Part shown: positions 16,708-24,522 of the stretch, in pieces
How the letters are laid out: every line of letters begins with the position of its first letter
Position numbering within the stretch: position 1 is the stretch's first letter
Origin: Geminicoccaceae bacterium
GTDB lineage: Bacteria > Pseudomonadota > Alphaproteobacteria > Geminicoccales > Geminicoccaceae
Length of the DNA stretch: 64,000 nt
Assembly: GCA_020638465.1 (NCBI GenBank)
Contig: JACKIM010000002.1
Location: 992,001 to 1,056,000, forward strand
Direction of reading: 5' to 3'
Program-made: the position numbers and the translations under genes
Notes under the pieces: generated by a model
What the model saw: the letters and a program-made list of their open reading frames with translations, nothing else
Told to the model about the DNA's origin: nothing
Databases searched by the model: none

Positions 16708-17385
16708 ATGTCCAGACAGGGGCGGTCGACATTCAGGCATCTCGTTCTGTCCACGGTGGCCGGCGCCAGCATGGTGCTGGGTTTCCAGCAGGTGGCCGAT
16801 GCCGGCGAGATCTACCTTTTCAATGACCAGGTGCCGACTGCCGACGAGATCGCGCAGATCATGTTTCCGCAGGCTGCACCGCGTACCCGGGGCCTGCAGG
16901 TCGGTGGCGAGGGTGCAGCGCCTATCCGCACCCGCGGAATTCGCTTCGAAACGCCGCCGGCCGAAGCTGCTGCTGCCGCGCCGCCAGCCGTCGGCACCCA
17001 GCAAGCCAGTCATGAGGACGACGCGGCGACCACCGTGCCCAAGGGGTCATCGGTAGCGTTCAACATCACTTTCGCATTCAATTCGGCAGAACTCACCGAC
17101 GCCGATCTGCCGGCTCTCGAACAGCTCGGTGCGGCGCTGATGTCGCCGCAGGCCCGGGACAAGCGGGTGGTCATCGCGGGCTTTGCCGATGCTTCCGGAG
17201 ACGCCGCCTATAATCAACGCCTCAGTGAGGCGCGGGCGAATTCGGTGCTCAACTATCTCGTCGGCCGGTTCGGCGTGTCACCCGACCAGTTGCAGACTGT
17301 CGGCTATGGCGAGGAACATCCCCTACCCGGTATCGACCCCTATGACGGATTGAACCGGAGGGTGGAATTTCAGCCCGTCGATTGA
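16708..17385 (+). CDS. Exported OmpA-family protein
   Basis: The 225-residue protein has an Arg-containing n-region, a hydrophobic core and a signal peptidase I-like site (VADA before Gly33). A Pro/Ala-rich linker (about 75-110) follows. The C-terminal domain (about 112-225) is OmpA-like: FAFNSAELTDADLPALEQLG, then FADASGD, the NQRLSEARANSVLNYL helix and a final GYGEEHPL...NRRVEF. Such domains bind peptidoglycan non-covalently in the periplasm. No beta-barrel is present, so it is a periplasmic or envelope-anchored factor rather than a porin. ATG 16708 is preceded by GAGGAG. It heads a cluster with two further exported proteins. Confidence 0.9.
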   Translation: MSRQGRSTFRHLVLSTVAGASMVLGFQQVADAGEIYLFNDQVPTADEIAQIMFPQAAPRTRGLQVGGEGAAPIRTRGIRFETPPAEAAAAAPPAVGTQQASHEDDAATTVPKGSSVAFNITFAFNSAELTDADLPALEQLGAALMSPQARDKRVVIAGFADASGDAAYNQRLSEARANSVLNYLVGRFGVSPDQLQTVGYGEEHPLPGIDPYDGLNRRVEFQPVD

Positions 17386-17518
17386 CCTTTGAGGCGTCCG
17401 GAAGTGGCAGTTCGCCGCTACGCCGGCCGGACGGACGTCAAATTGCGGGAAACTCGTTCCCCACAACCCTTGCATTCATCGTCAACTGATCGGACAAACG
17501 GTACAAGTGATCGTGAAA

Positions 17519-17562
17519 GCTGCCGGTGTCGTATGCCCTTGTCGGGATACGACACCGGCAGC
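17519..17562 (+). repeat. Perfect 16-bp inverted repeat / RNA hairpin before a small secreted protein gene
   Basis: Arms 17519-17534 and 17547-17562 are perfectly complementary over 16 bases with a 12-nt loop, inside which CCC/GGG can extend pairing. No T-run follows (only GTTT), so it is a poor classical terminator. It ends 9 nt before the GGGAG Shine-Dalgarno and 18 nt before the ATG at 17581. It could be a stabilising 5'-UTR structure, an attenuator, a protein operator or a dispersed repeat. Confidence 0.75.
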
Positions 17563-17580
17563 GAGCGTTTGGGAGCACGC

Positions 17581-17907
17581 ATGACGCCCTTGTCCCGGAG
17601 GAAAACCGCCTCCCCCATTTCGTTCGCCCTTGTGGCGCTGACGGTTCTTGCCGCCGGCCAGGCCGCGGCACAAACCGGCAACCAGGAGAAACAGGTGTGG
17701 GAACGGACCCTGGCCACTGGTCAGGCCCCCGCCTTCTCCCAGTTCCTTGCCCGCTATCCCGCCGGCCCCTATTCGAGTGACGCGTTCCGCTGCCTTGTCG
17801 AGTTCCGCATCGATTCGACGGCGGAAGCCTGCTCGCTCAGGAACGGGAACGGTCCTCCCCGACCGAAGCATACGGAAACGGGCCATTTCGTGGCCAATCT
17901 GAAATGA
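17581..17907 (+). CDS. Small secreted protein of unknown function (108 aa)
   Basis: ATG at 17581 with GGGAG 6 nt upstream gives a 108-residue protein with a clear signal peptide: basic SRRK, a hydrophobic core ISFALVALTVLAAG, and AAA at 28-30. The mature part is about 78 residues with two cysteines (FRCLVEF and AEACSL), possibly forming a periplasmic disulfide. The segment VWERTLATGQAPAFSQFLARYPAGPY resembles a single TPR/Sel1-like helix pair as found in envelope proteins (xxFLxRYPxGxY), but this is weak. Longer upstream reading frames run through the hairpin and are rejected. It lies between the OmpA-like and DUF4384-like genes, suggesting a shared envelope role. Confidence 0.75.
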   Translation: MTPLSRRKTASPISFALVALTVLAAGQAAAQTGNQEKQVWERTLATGQAPAFSQFLARYPAGPYSSDAFRCLVEFRIDSTAEACSLRNGNGPPRPKHTETGHFVANLK

Positions 17908-17977
17908 TCGGCATCGTATCCGAGTCGGACGTCGGCCGGCGTTCCCCCGATCGTTCCAACGAACTGTCAAAGATCTC

Positions 17978-19768
17978 ATGATGTCACAGATCCCGCGCAT
18001 CACCGCACTCGCCGCCACGGCCTCGCTCGCGCTGCTCGTCACCTCGTGCGGCCGCCAGTCCGCGGATATCGATGTCGTCGACTATCGTCCGCCATCCACC
18101 GCACCGGGTCTTCCCGCACGTGAAACCGTGCAGGGCAGTGAGGCGGCAGCCATTCAGGGTGCGGCCAGCGACATCGAACGCCTCGGTTTTCACGTGGAGA
18201 GTGTCGACCTCGAAAACGGCCTGCTGACAGCGGACTATCTCGGCGATGCCGAGCGCTATGTCGATTGCGGTTCCATGCGGCTTGGCAATGAGGGCGTGTA
18301 CCTGCCGGCATCGTCACCACGCATGAATCTCAATGCTTTCCCGGACCAGCCTTCTTGGCTGGCGCTCCGGCAGATGCGCCTTGATGCCCGGTTGGTGGCG
18401 CGGACCCGCACGGTTGGCTACGATACCCAGCTCAACGCCACAGCCGTCTACGTGCTCACGCGCACGGTCGACACGCTGGGCAATGATGGCGCGGTGCTCG
18501 GCACGGTGCGCGAGACGATCAGCTTCGAAACCGGCGGCGTCGGCCGCTTCGACAACGGCACGACCTGTCATCCCACCGGCGAGCTCGAACGCACGGTCGC
18601 CAACGCCATGGTGACGGCGGCAACGCAGGGCGTACCGAATTACGGCTCGTCGCCGGGTTCCTTGGCTACGGGTCCAGTATCTTCGACACCTTCGACCACC
18701 GTTGCCGACGGTTATCCCACGGCACTCGCGGCGAGCCAGCCCCTCGATGCCCGATCGGCCGGGGTGGCCGGTCCCGTTGCTCCACCCGCACCCTATCCGG
18801 CCGCACCCCATCCGGGCGGGATCAGCCAGAGTGAGCTGCCGGCCCCGGATGCCGCCGAAACGGCAACGTCAGCGAAAACGGTCGCCGTACCCCCGCAGAC
18901 GCTCGACAATTATGCCATCACGGAACCATCGTCGTCAGCGGAGGCTGTCATGGCGGCTGGTGCGGCCGGCACCGCTGCGGCTGCGGGTGCAGCAGCCATC
19001 GCAGCCGACTCGGCCGGAGGCTCCGACGAAGCGACTCCGAGCCCCGTCGATACGACCGGTCCCGACAGTGCCGGGATGATACAAGCCGAACCTGACCCAT
19101 CGACACTGGAACCGCCGACGCGGGCGACGTCGCAGAATATCGGCGAAAGCCCGCAGTCCTACCTCGCGGCCCAGCCCTGCGCCGATGCCACGGTCACCAC
19201 GCTTGCCAATGGCGATCTTCAACTGGCGGGTTATATCGCCGGCAATGCCGAACGCGAGCAGATCCTGCAGGGCCTGGCGGAGCGGGCCGGATCGGTGGCG
19301 GTAAAGGATGACACCCGACTGCTTCCGCCCGGATCCTGTGAAGCCCTGAGCTTCATCAACGAGGTTCACGACAGCGAAATCGACGGCTTCGCCATCGCGC
19401 TGAAGGATCCGCAGGAGGTCGTCAGGGAGGGTACCGAGATCCAGCTCGTCGTCACGCTTCCGGGGGCGAGCCGCTACTTCTACGTCGCCTATATCGAGCA
19501 GGACGGAAAGGTTCATCATCTCGGCCCGAAATACATCGACAACACCGGTATCGGCGACCGCTTCCTTTACCGTACCGGACAGGTCGTCAAGGCGCCGGCA
19601 GGCGTGGAGATGATCGTCGCCATTGCCAGCAGGGAAAAGCCGTTCGCCGACGGGCGCCCGCCGGTCGAGGAAGCCGACACCTTCTTTGCCGAACTGCGCG
19701 CGCGCTACGGCAACGATCCGCAGGGGGCATCGGCCGTCAAGCTGATCCTCGATACCCAGCCACGCTGA
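17978..19768 (+). CDS. Lipoprotein with BON-like and DUF4384-like C-terminal domains
   Basis: The protein has 596 residues and a lipobox, VTSC, with Cys24 as lipidation site. A folded N-terminal region (about 45-210) has two cysteines. A long Ala/Pro/Ser/Thr-rich linker (about 210-385) leads to a BON-like segment (about 395-450; TTLANGDLQLAGYIAG, then AVKDDTRLLPPGSC). The last 130 residues resemble DUF4384: YFYVAYIEQDGKVHHLGPKY followed by APAGVEMIVAIAS. DUF4384 domains occur at the ends of surface kinases, caspase-like proteins and secretion-linked factors; the activity here is unknown. Asp is absent at +2 after Cys, so outer-membrane sorting is plausible. It stops 7 nt before recX. Confidence 0.8.
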   Translation: MMSQIPRITALAATASLALLVTSCGRQSADIDVVDYRPPSTAPGLPARETVQGSEAAAIQGAASDIERLGFHVESVDLENGLLTADYLGDAERYVDCGSMRLGNEGVYLPASSPRMNLNAFPDQPSWLALRQMRLDARLVARTRTVGYDTQLNATAVYVLTRTVDTLGNDGAVLGTVRETISFETGGVGRFDNGTTCHPTGELERTVANAMVTAATQGVPNYGSSPGSLATGPVSSTPSTTVADGYPTALAASQPLDARSAGVAGPVAPPAPYPAAPHPGGISQSELPAPDAAETATSAKTVAVPPQTLDNYAITEPSSSAEAVMAAGAAGTAAAAGAAAIAADSAGGSDEATPSPVDTTGPDSAGMIQAEPDPSTLEPPTRATSQNIGESPQSYLAAQPCADATVTTLANGDLQLAGYIAGNAEREQILQGLAERAGSVAVKDDTRLLPPGSCEALSFINEVHDSEIDGFAIALKDPQEVVREGTEIQLVVTLPGASRYFYVAYIEQDGKVHHLGPKYIDNTGIGDRFLYRTGQVVKAPAGVEMIVAIASREKPFADGRPPVEEADTFFAELRARYGNDPQGASAVKLILDTQPR

Positions 19769-19775
19769 GCGGCCC

Positions 19776-20318
19776 TTGCCGCGCCAGTTGAAAAAGCCAT
19801 CGCCCGAGCGTCTTCGCCAGCGGGCGATGGCCTATCTGGAGAGATTTTCAACCAGCCGGGCAAATCTACGCCTCGTGTTGCTGCGACGGGTCCGGCCCGA
19901 GGCCGAAGCCTTCGGTATCGATGCCGCAACCATCGAAGGGTGGATTGATGCGCTCGTAGCCGACCTTGCCCGGCTCGGCCTCGTCGATGACCGGATGTTC
20001 GCCGAAGGTCGCGCGCGCAGCCTGGTGGAGCGGGGCAAGCCCTTGCGTCACATCCGCGCCACCTTGCGCGGCAAGGGTGTGGAAAGCGCGCTTGTCGACC
20101 AGATCGTCGACCGACTTGACGATGACAGCGACGGCACCTCCGCGAACTGGATGGCAGCGATCAACTTTGCCCGGCGGCGGCGCATCGGTCCCTTTCGCGA
20201 CGGCCCTGCCGATGCCGAAACCTGCCGGCACGAGTTGGGCAAGCTGGCCAGGGCCGGCTTCGACTACGCCACCGCCCGGCGCATCGTCGAAATGCGGGAC
20301 GATGACGAGAAGGACTGA
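19776..20318 (+). CDS. recX: RecX family regulatory protein
   Basis: The 180-residue, strongly charged and mostly helical protein has RecX three-helix repeats. The central motif is GLVDDRMFAEGRARSLVERGKP (here in part), followed by IRATLRGKGV. RecX binds RecA filaments and limits recombinase activity. recA is not in this window. The start is probably TTG at 19776, 7 nt after the lipoprotein stop; TTG at 19788 or ATG at 19827 are alternatives. Tight spacing suggests read-through from the lipoprotein gene, although a functional link is not implied. Confidence 0.85.
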   Translation: MPRQLKKPSPERLRQRAMAYLERFSTSRANLRLVLLRRVRPEAEAFGIDAATIEGWIDALVADLARLGLVDDRMFAEGRARSLVERGKPLRHIRATLRGKGVESALVDQIVDRLDDDSDGTSANWMAAINFARRRRIGPFRDGPADAETCRHELGKLARAGFDYATARRIVEMRDDDEKD

Positions 20319-20394
20319 ACTGGTCACATTTCCCCGCCTGTGGACAACGAAACGAGTGCGTTCATGCGCAAAACCGTGAACGATGCCCGATGGT

Positions 20395-20628
20395 TCAGCT
20401 CTCCAGGTCGAGAATGGAGCCTGCGGGAATGTCCCCCCTGCCCCTCTTGCGGGCCCGGCGATCATCGCAGCGGTCGGCCGGTGCCACCTCGTAGCCGCAG
20501 GATTTCCATCCGGGCGGACGGCCATCACCCGGCGCATACGGCCTGAATGCGCCGCAAAAACGTCGCCAGGGCCTCCGCGGGGCACCATCGGGCGGGATGA
20601 TTTCAATCTTCGGTCTCGGTTCGCTCAT
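20395..20628 (-). CDS. Small hypothetical protein (77 aa)
   Basis: ATG at 20628 is preceded by AAGGA about 9 nt upstream and the frame stays open to TGA at 20395. The 77-residue product is basic and Pro/Arg-rich, begins MSEPRPKIEIIPPDG, and holds three cysteines (RFCGAF, KSCGYE, DRCDD). Codon choice looks normal for the genome. There is no signal peptide or membrane helix. I recognise no family. It lies opposite in direction to recX and glmM inside a 719-nt gap. Confidence 0.5.
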   Translation of the reverse strand: MSEPRPKIEIIPPDGAPRRPWRRFCGAFRPYAPGDGRPPGWKSCGYEVAPADRCDDRRARKRGRGDIPAGSILDLES

Positions 20629-20864
20629 CGACCCGGTCCTTCAGCGATTCCCGAACAATCCCCACCTGGCATGGATAACCAAAGGGGAACTTGCCCATCA
20701 GTGCGACCTGCACACACCGTAGCACGCGTCCCGGATCGACGGCACGAGCGTTGTTGCGAGATCCTACCTGGATAGTGTCGACGGGTTAACGCCGGGCTCG
20801 ATGGCTCGTTCGCGGCATTCCGCCTTGCCGCGGATAAACCTTACCATTGTGGAAGTATGACGAT
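20629..20864. other. Intergenic segment without recognisable genes
   Basis: Between the minus-strand small CDS and the plus-strand candidate ORF ahead of glmM I find no ORF with a convincing ribosome site, no tRNA-like fold and no strong terminator. It is likely to hold promoters for the minus-strand gene and for glmM, but no consensus-like pair stands out. Confidence 0.4.
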
Positions 20865-21020
20865 ATGAGACTGGAACATTTTCCGCCCCGATGGTACGTC
20901 CTGGCTGATACGGGTGCACAAATTGATGGACCGTTGAAGCCGTGTTCCGCTCTTACCCTCAAGGAATGCGATACTGGCAGCGAGATCGCGATTATGGATG
21001 GCAGCCTACGGCCTGCCTGA
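20865..21020 (+). CDS. Candidate small ORF upstream of glmM (51 aa)
   Basis: ATG at 20865 runs to TGA at 21018-21020, ending 17 nt before glmM. GGAAG lies about 13 nt before the ATG, longer than ideal. The 51-residue product starts MRLEHFPPRWYVL and has two cysteines (KPCSA, KECDT), with no signal or membrane helix. No family is recognised. The good composition and position suggest a real small gene or upstream ORF, but chance is possible. Confidence 0.35.
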   Translation: MRLEHFPPRWYVLADTGAQIDGPLKPCSALTLKECDTGSEIAIMDGSLRPA

Positions 21021-21037
21021 TTGAACCGGAGTGAAAG

Positions 21038-22390
21038 ATGAAGCGCGAGCTATTCGGTACCGACGGCATTCGCGGTACGGCCAATATCTACCCGATGACG
21101 GCAGAGATCGCCCTCGCCCTCGGTCGTGCTGCCGGACAGATTTTCCGACGTGGGGATCATCACCATCGGGTACTGATCGGCAAGGACACAAGACTCTCCG
21201 GCTACATGATCGAGACGGCGCTTACTGCGGGTTTCACCTCGGCGGGCATGGATGTCATGGTCGTCGGGCCGATGCCGACGCCGGCCGTGGCGTTCCTGGC
21301 CCGTACCCTGCGCGCCGATCTCGGTGTCATGGTCTCCGCGTCGCACAATCCCTTTGCCGACAACGGCATCAAGCTGTTCGGCCCCGACGGCTTCAAGCTG
21401 TCGGACGCGCTCGAGGCCGAGATCGAGGCCCTGATGACCTCGATGGACGCCAATGGCTATGCGCAGCCGGATGCGATCGGCCGCGCGACCCGCTACGAGG
21501 ACGCATCGGGGCGCTATATCGAGAGCCTCAAGAGCAGCTTTCCCCGCAATCTCAGCCTATCCGGCATCAAGATCGTGGTCGACTGCGCCAATGGTGCCGC
21601 CTACCACATAGCACCCGATCTGTTCTTCGAACTGGGTGCGGAAGTCATCCGCATCGGTACGTCCCCCAATGGCCGAAACATCAACGATCATTGCGGATCG
21701 ACCTGTCCGGACACGGTGCGCCAAGCGGTCATCGAACACGGTGCGAACCTCGGCGTGGCACTCGATGGCGATGCCGACCGGCTTGTTCTCGTCGATGAGA
21801 CGGGGGCTGACGTGGACGGCGATCAGCTCCTGGCGATGATCGCCTCGAACATGCAGGACCGGTCCATCCTGCGCGGCAACGCCGTCGTCGCCACGCTGAT
21901 GTCCAATCTCGGTCTGGAACACTATCTCGAAGGTCGGGGCATCAGCCTGCACCGTACCGCCGTGGGCGACCGGTATGTGGTCGAGCGCATGCGTGCCCTC
22001 GATCTCAATATCGGCGGCGAACAGTCCGGTCACATCATTCTTTCGGATTTCTCCACGACCGGTGACGGCCTGCTGGCCGCGCTACAGGTCCTCGCCGCCA
22101 TGGTCGGCCAGCAGCGGCGGTTGTCGGAGATCGGCCGCTCGTTCGAACGCGTGCCCCAGCAGCTCCGCAATGTCCGCGTCGACCGGCAGATCAGCCTCGA
22201 CATGCCGCAGATCAGCTCCGTGCTCGATGCCGAACGCAGCCGGCTCGGACGCAACGGGCGTCTGATCGTCCGGCCATCGGGCACCGAGCCGGTGATCCGG
22301 GTGATGGTCGAGGCCGAAGACCGCGGGCTTCTGAATGAGGTGATCGACACCGTAAGTGACACCATTGATCGTTGTTCGCGTATTGGTTGA
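21038..22390 (+). CDS. glmM: Phosphoglucosamine mutase
   Basis: The enzyme interconverts glucosamine 6-phosphate and glucosamine 1-phosphate for UDP-GlcNAc, peptidoglycan and LPS synthesis. At 450 residues it has normal length and begins RELFGTDGIRGTAN. The phosphorylated serine is Ser102 in SASHNP. The magnesium site is DGDADRLVLVD near residue 246. The phosphate-binding C-terminal loop is RPSGTEPVIRVM near 409. ATG 21038 follows GGAGTG. The gene stands without folP or ftsH, which often precede it in other bacteria. The last codons contain the -35 element of the next gene's promoter. Confidence 0.98.
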   Translation: MKRELFGTDGIRGTANIYPMTAEIALALGRAAGQIFRRGDHHHRVLIGKDTRLSGYMIETALTAGFTSAGMDVMVVGPMPTPAVAFLARTLRADLGVMVSASHNPFADNGIKLFGPDGFKLSDALEAEIEALMTSMDANGYAQPDAIGRATRYEDASGRYIESLKSSFPRNLSLSGIKIVVDCANGAAYHIAPDLFFELGAEVIRIGTSPNGRNINDHCGSTCPDTVRQAVIEHGANLGVALDGDADRLVLVDETGADVDGDQLLAMIASNMQDRSILRGNAVVATLMSNLGLEHYLEGRGISLHRTAVGDRYVVERMRALDLNIGGEQSGHIILSDFSTTGDGLLAALQVLAAMVGQQRRLSEIGRSFERVPQQLRNVRVDRQISLDMPQISSVLDAERSRLGRNGRLIVRPSGTEPVIRVMVEAEDRGLLNEVIDTVSDTIDRCSRIG

Positions 22391-22415
22391 TTTTTCAGGC
22401 TGACTAAACTATAAT
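22387..22415 (+). promoter_or_regulatory. Near-consensus sigma-70 promoter for the second lipoprotein gene
   Basis: TTGATT at 22387-22392 and TATAAT at 22410-22415 are separated by exactly 17 bases. The -10 is a perfect match and the -35 has 4 of 6. A transcript would begin near 22422, about 22 nt before the lipoprotein ATG. The -35 overlaps the glmM stop codon. Confidence 0.7.
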
Positions 22416-22443
22416 TTGCGGTCGACCAAACCGGGTGGGCCGC

Positions 22444-24027
22444 ATGTTCCGCAGGATCGTTTCGACACAGCTTCTGACCTTCGCAGCGCTGATCGGTTGC
22501 ACATCCGTGCCGTCGTCATGGCCCGGTTGGAACCTTGCTTCGAGCGATGGCGACGGCACGGATATCGCGGCAATCCAGCCAGCGGCGGGTGCTGCCGGTA
22601 TCCTGCCGCCATTGCCTTGGCCACAGGAGGGCAATTGTGCGTCAAGGTTGTTGGCCATCCTGAATTTTTCGCCAGACGAGCGCAGTCGCCTCGATCCCGA
22701 TGCCGCCACCCTGGGAATCATGCCTTTGGGGGCAGGTCTCTTGCCGGAGCAGGTCGACGAACTGGGACGTGAGCTCGTCGTTCCGGTTCTGCGCAGCCCG
22801 GGTCCGGGTCAACCCGCCTGCGTGGTCACGATCGGTTCCGCCGCGAATGCATCGCCACATGCGACACGTCATGTGTTTCGCACCACGCGGCTGACATCGA
22901 CCTTTCCCAAGGGCACCAGGCGCACTGCCAACCCGGATCGCAAATTGCTCGAAAAGAAGCTCGCCGAGGCACGCAAGGACAAGCGTGCGGACAGGAAATC
23001 GGGAAGTGGCGAAGTTTCCACCGGCGATCCGGTTCTTGATCTGGTCGGTCTCATGGCCGGCGGACTCATCAGCGGCATCACCGGCTATTTCGAGACGGAC
23101 GAAGTCGCCGCGCTCGAAGCCGAACTGAAGGCCACCGACGCCTTCATCGAGGAGCCCCTGCTCACGACCTACAAATACGACCTGACGGAACTCGAAAGCC
23201 GCCGCACGGCAACCCTCATCCTTGCCCTCGTGGACATGCGCGACGGGACCGGATGGTTCCGGCAACAGGACATCACCGATCGGCAACTGGTGGCCCTGAG
23301 CGATAATCGCCACCCTGGCGACAAGACCAGTCAGCACGGCCCGGCATTCCGGCTGATGACCAGCAGCGAGCTCGAAATCCGGGAACGGCAGACCCCTGTT
23401 CCCGGTGAAGCCGAGCTGCGGATCGCCGCCGGCCTCTGGGCCTCGACACCTCCCGTCGCCCTGACACTCGACGACCTGCGGCAGCCCACGCCGCTGACCA
23501 CTCCTCCCGCTCGTGACACCGAGGAACTGACCGCATCGTCGCTGGAGCTGCCATCGGCCGATGACGACGTCGCGGACATCGAACCGGCGGCCCGTGCCCC
23601 GGCACCCGCAGTCGCGACCGCAAGGAAGCCCGCCGGGCAATGGCGAGCCGCCAACCGGAGCGAAGTGGTCGCGGTGGGGCATGATGGCGCAACGGTGGCG
23701 TTCCATGTCTCCGAGGACGAACTGATCGTACCGGCGAACGCGCTACCGGCCTCCAGCATCGTCGAACTGGTCTATCCCGACGGCATGACGGTCTACGGGT
23801 TGATCGAGAGGCGGGATGATTCGAGTGGTCTCGCGCGGCTCTTCTCGCCGCGATCGGGAACGCCGCTGGCCCTCGATCTCGATACCGGCGGTGACCTTCC
23901 CGACATCAAGGCTTCCGCACGCGGTACACCGGTCATGCATGATGGCAGGGTTCGCGGCATCTGGTTGCAGGAGGGCATCATTCTCCCGGCAGGAAGCATG
24001 ACCTCGCTCGTCCGGACAAATTTCTGA
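22444..24027 (+). CDS. Lipoprotein of unknown function with degenerate trypsin-like C-terminus
   Basis: ATG 22444 gives 527 residues with signal FRR...LLTFAALIGC, a lipobox with Cys19. Recognisable parts are a basic helical stretch (about 155-190, KKLAEARKDKRADRK), a glycine-rich hydrophobic segment (LVGLMAGGLISGITGYF near 200), and a beta-rich middle with TATLILALVDMRDGTG. A Pro/Ala-rich linker lies near 360-400. The last ~120 residues resemble the second half of a trypsin-like protease fold, ending in GTPVMHDGRVRGIWL. That position matches the GSP-x-x-G-x-VxGI block of such enzymes, but no catalytic triad is seen. I recognise no named family. GTG at 22435 is an alternative start. It converges on the DUF423 gene with 7 nt between stops. 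Confidence 0.75.
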   Translation: MFRRIVSTQLLTFAALIGCTSVPSSWPGWNLASSDGDGTDIAAIQPAAGAAGILPPLPWPQEGNCASRLLAILNFSPDERSRLDPDAATLGIMPLGAGLLPEQVDELGRELVVPVLRSPGPGQPACVVTIGSAANASPHATRHVFRTTRLTSTFPKGTRRTANPDRKLLEKKLAEARKDKRADRKSGSGEVSTGDPVLDLVGLMAGGLISGITGYFETDEVAALEAELKATDAFIEEPLLTTYKYDLTELESRRTATLILALVDMRDGTGWFRQQDITDRQLVALSDNRHPGDKTSQHGPAFRLMTSSELEIRERQTPVPGEAELRIAAGLWASTPPVALTLDDLRQPTPLTTPPARDTEELTASSLELPSADDDVADIEPAARAPAPAVATARKPAGQWRAANRSEVVAVGHDGATVAFHVSEDELIVPANALPASSIVELVYPDGMTVYGLIERRDDSSGLARLFSPRSGTPLALDLDTGGDLPDIKASARGTPVMHDGRVRGIWLQEGIILPAGSMTSLVRTNF

Positions 24028-24034
24028 AATGGCA

Positions 24035-24403
24035 TCAGGTCCCGTTCCGGCGGGCACATGCGAACGCTGCCACGACCCACCCCAGAATGAGAAGACCACC
24101 ACCTGTTGGGGTGATCCGCAGGACGATATCCGGCGCTCCGAGAATGTTGGCGACAAGCCCGCCGCTGAAGCCGAGGCAGCCCAGCAGCCAGAGAGCCGGG
24201 GCCAGTCGATGGCCCGGCCGCAGTGCGGCAAAGGCGAAGATCGCGAGGGCGTGCCACATGGCATAGCGCGATGCCGTTTCGAGCCTTGCCGCCGGCACTC
24301 CGGTCAGTGCGTGGGCCGCGATCGCACCGCTCGCGACTGCCGCAGCACCGAGCAATGCCGCCATCGCGACAAGGATCCTGTCGACCACACGTCCCTGTTC
24401 CAT
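24035..24403 (-). CDS. DUF423 family small membrane protein
   Basis: ATG at 24403 has AGGAG a few bases upstream and yields 122 residues, the usual family length; longer readings are rejected. Four hydrophobic segments are visible: ILVAMAALLGAAAVASGAIAAH, then a YAMWHALAIFAFAAL segment, LAPALWLLGCLGFSGGL, and a final LLILGWVVAAFA. The GAIAAHAL and FSGGL...TPTGGGLLILGW motifs are characteristic of DUF423 (YgdD-like) inner-membrane proteins, whose function is not known. It is divergent from the asparaginase gene with a 119-nt gap. Confidence 0.88.
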   Translation of the reverse strand: MEQGRVVDRILVAMAALLGAAAVASGAIAAHALTGVPAARLETASRYAMWHALAIFAFAALRPGHRLAPALWLLGCLGFSGGLVANILGAPDIVLRITPTGGGLLILGWVVAAFACARRNGT

Positions 24404-24522
24404 CGCTCCTTCCCCTTCTCGCGAACGCTCCTGCCGCGACATGACCCATGGATGGACTGTTGCCGCCGCTCCCGGCAACGCTATAGGAGTCGTGCACCGC
24501 CGAAACCAGCCGGGAGGACTCC

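Noticed and set aside
20340..20352. DnaA-box-like TGTGGACAA near the recX end
   Set aside because: Single imperfect site, no cluster, no AT-rich region and no dnaA or dnaN; not an origin.
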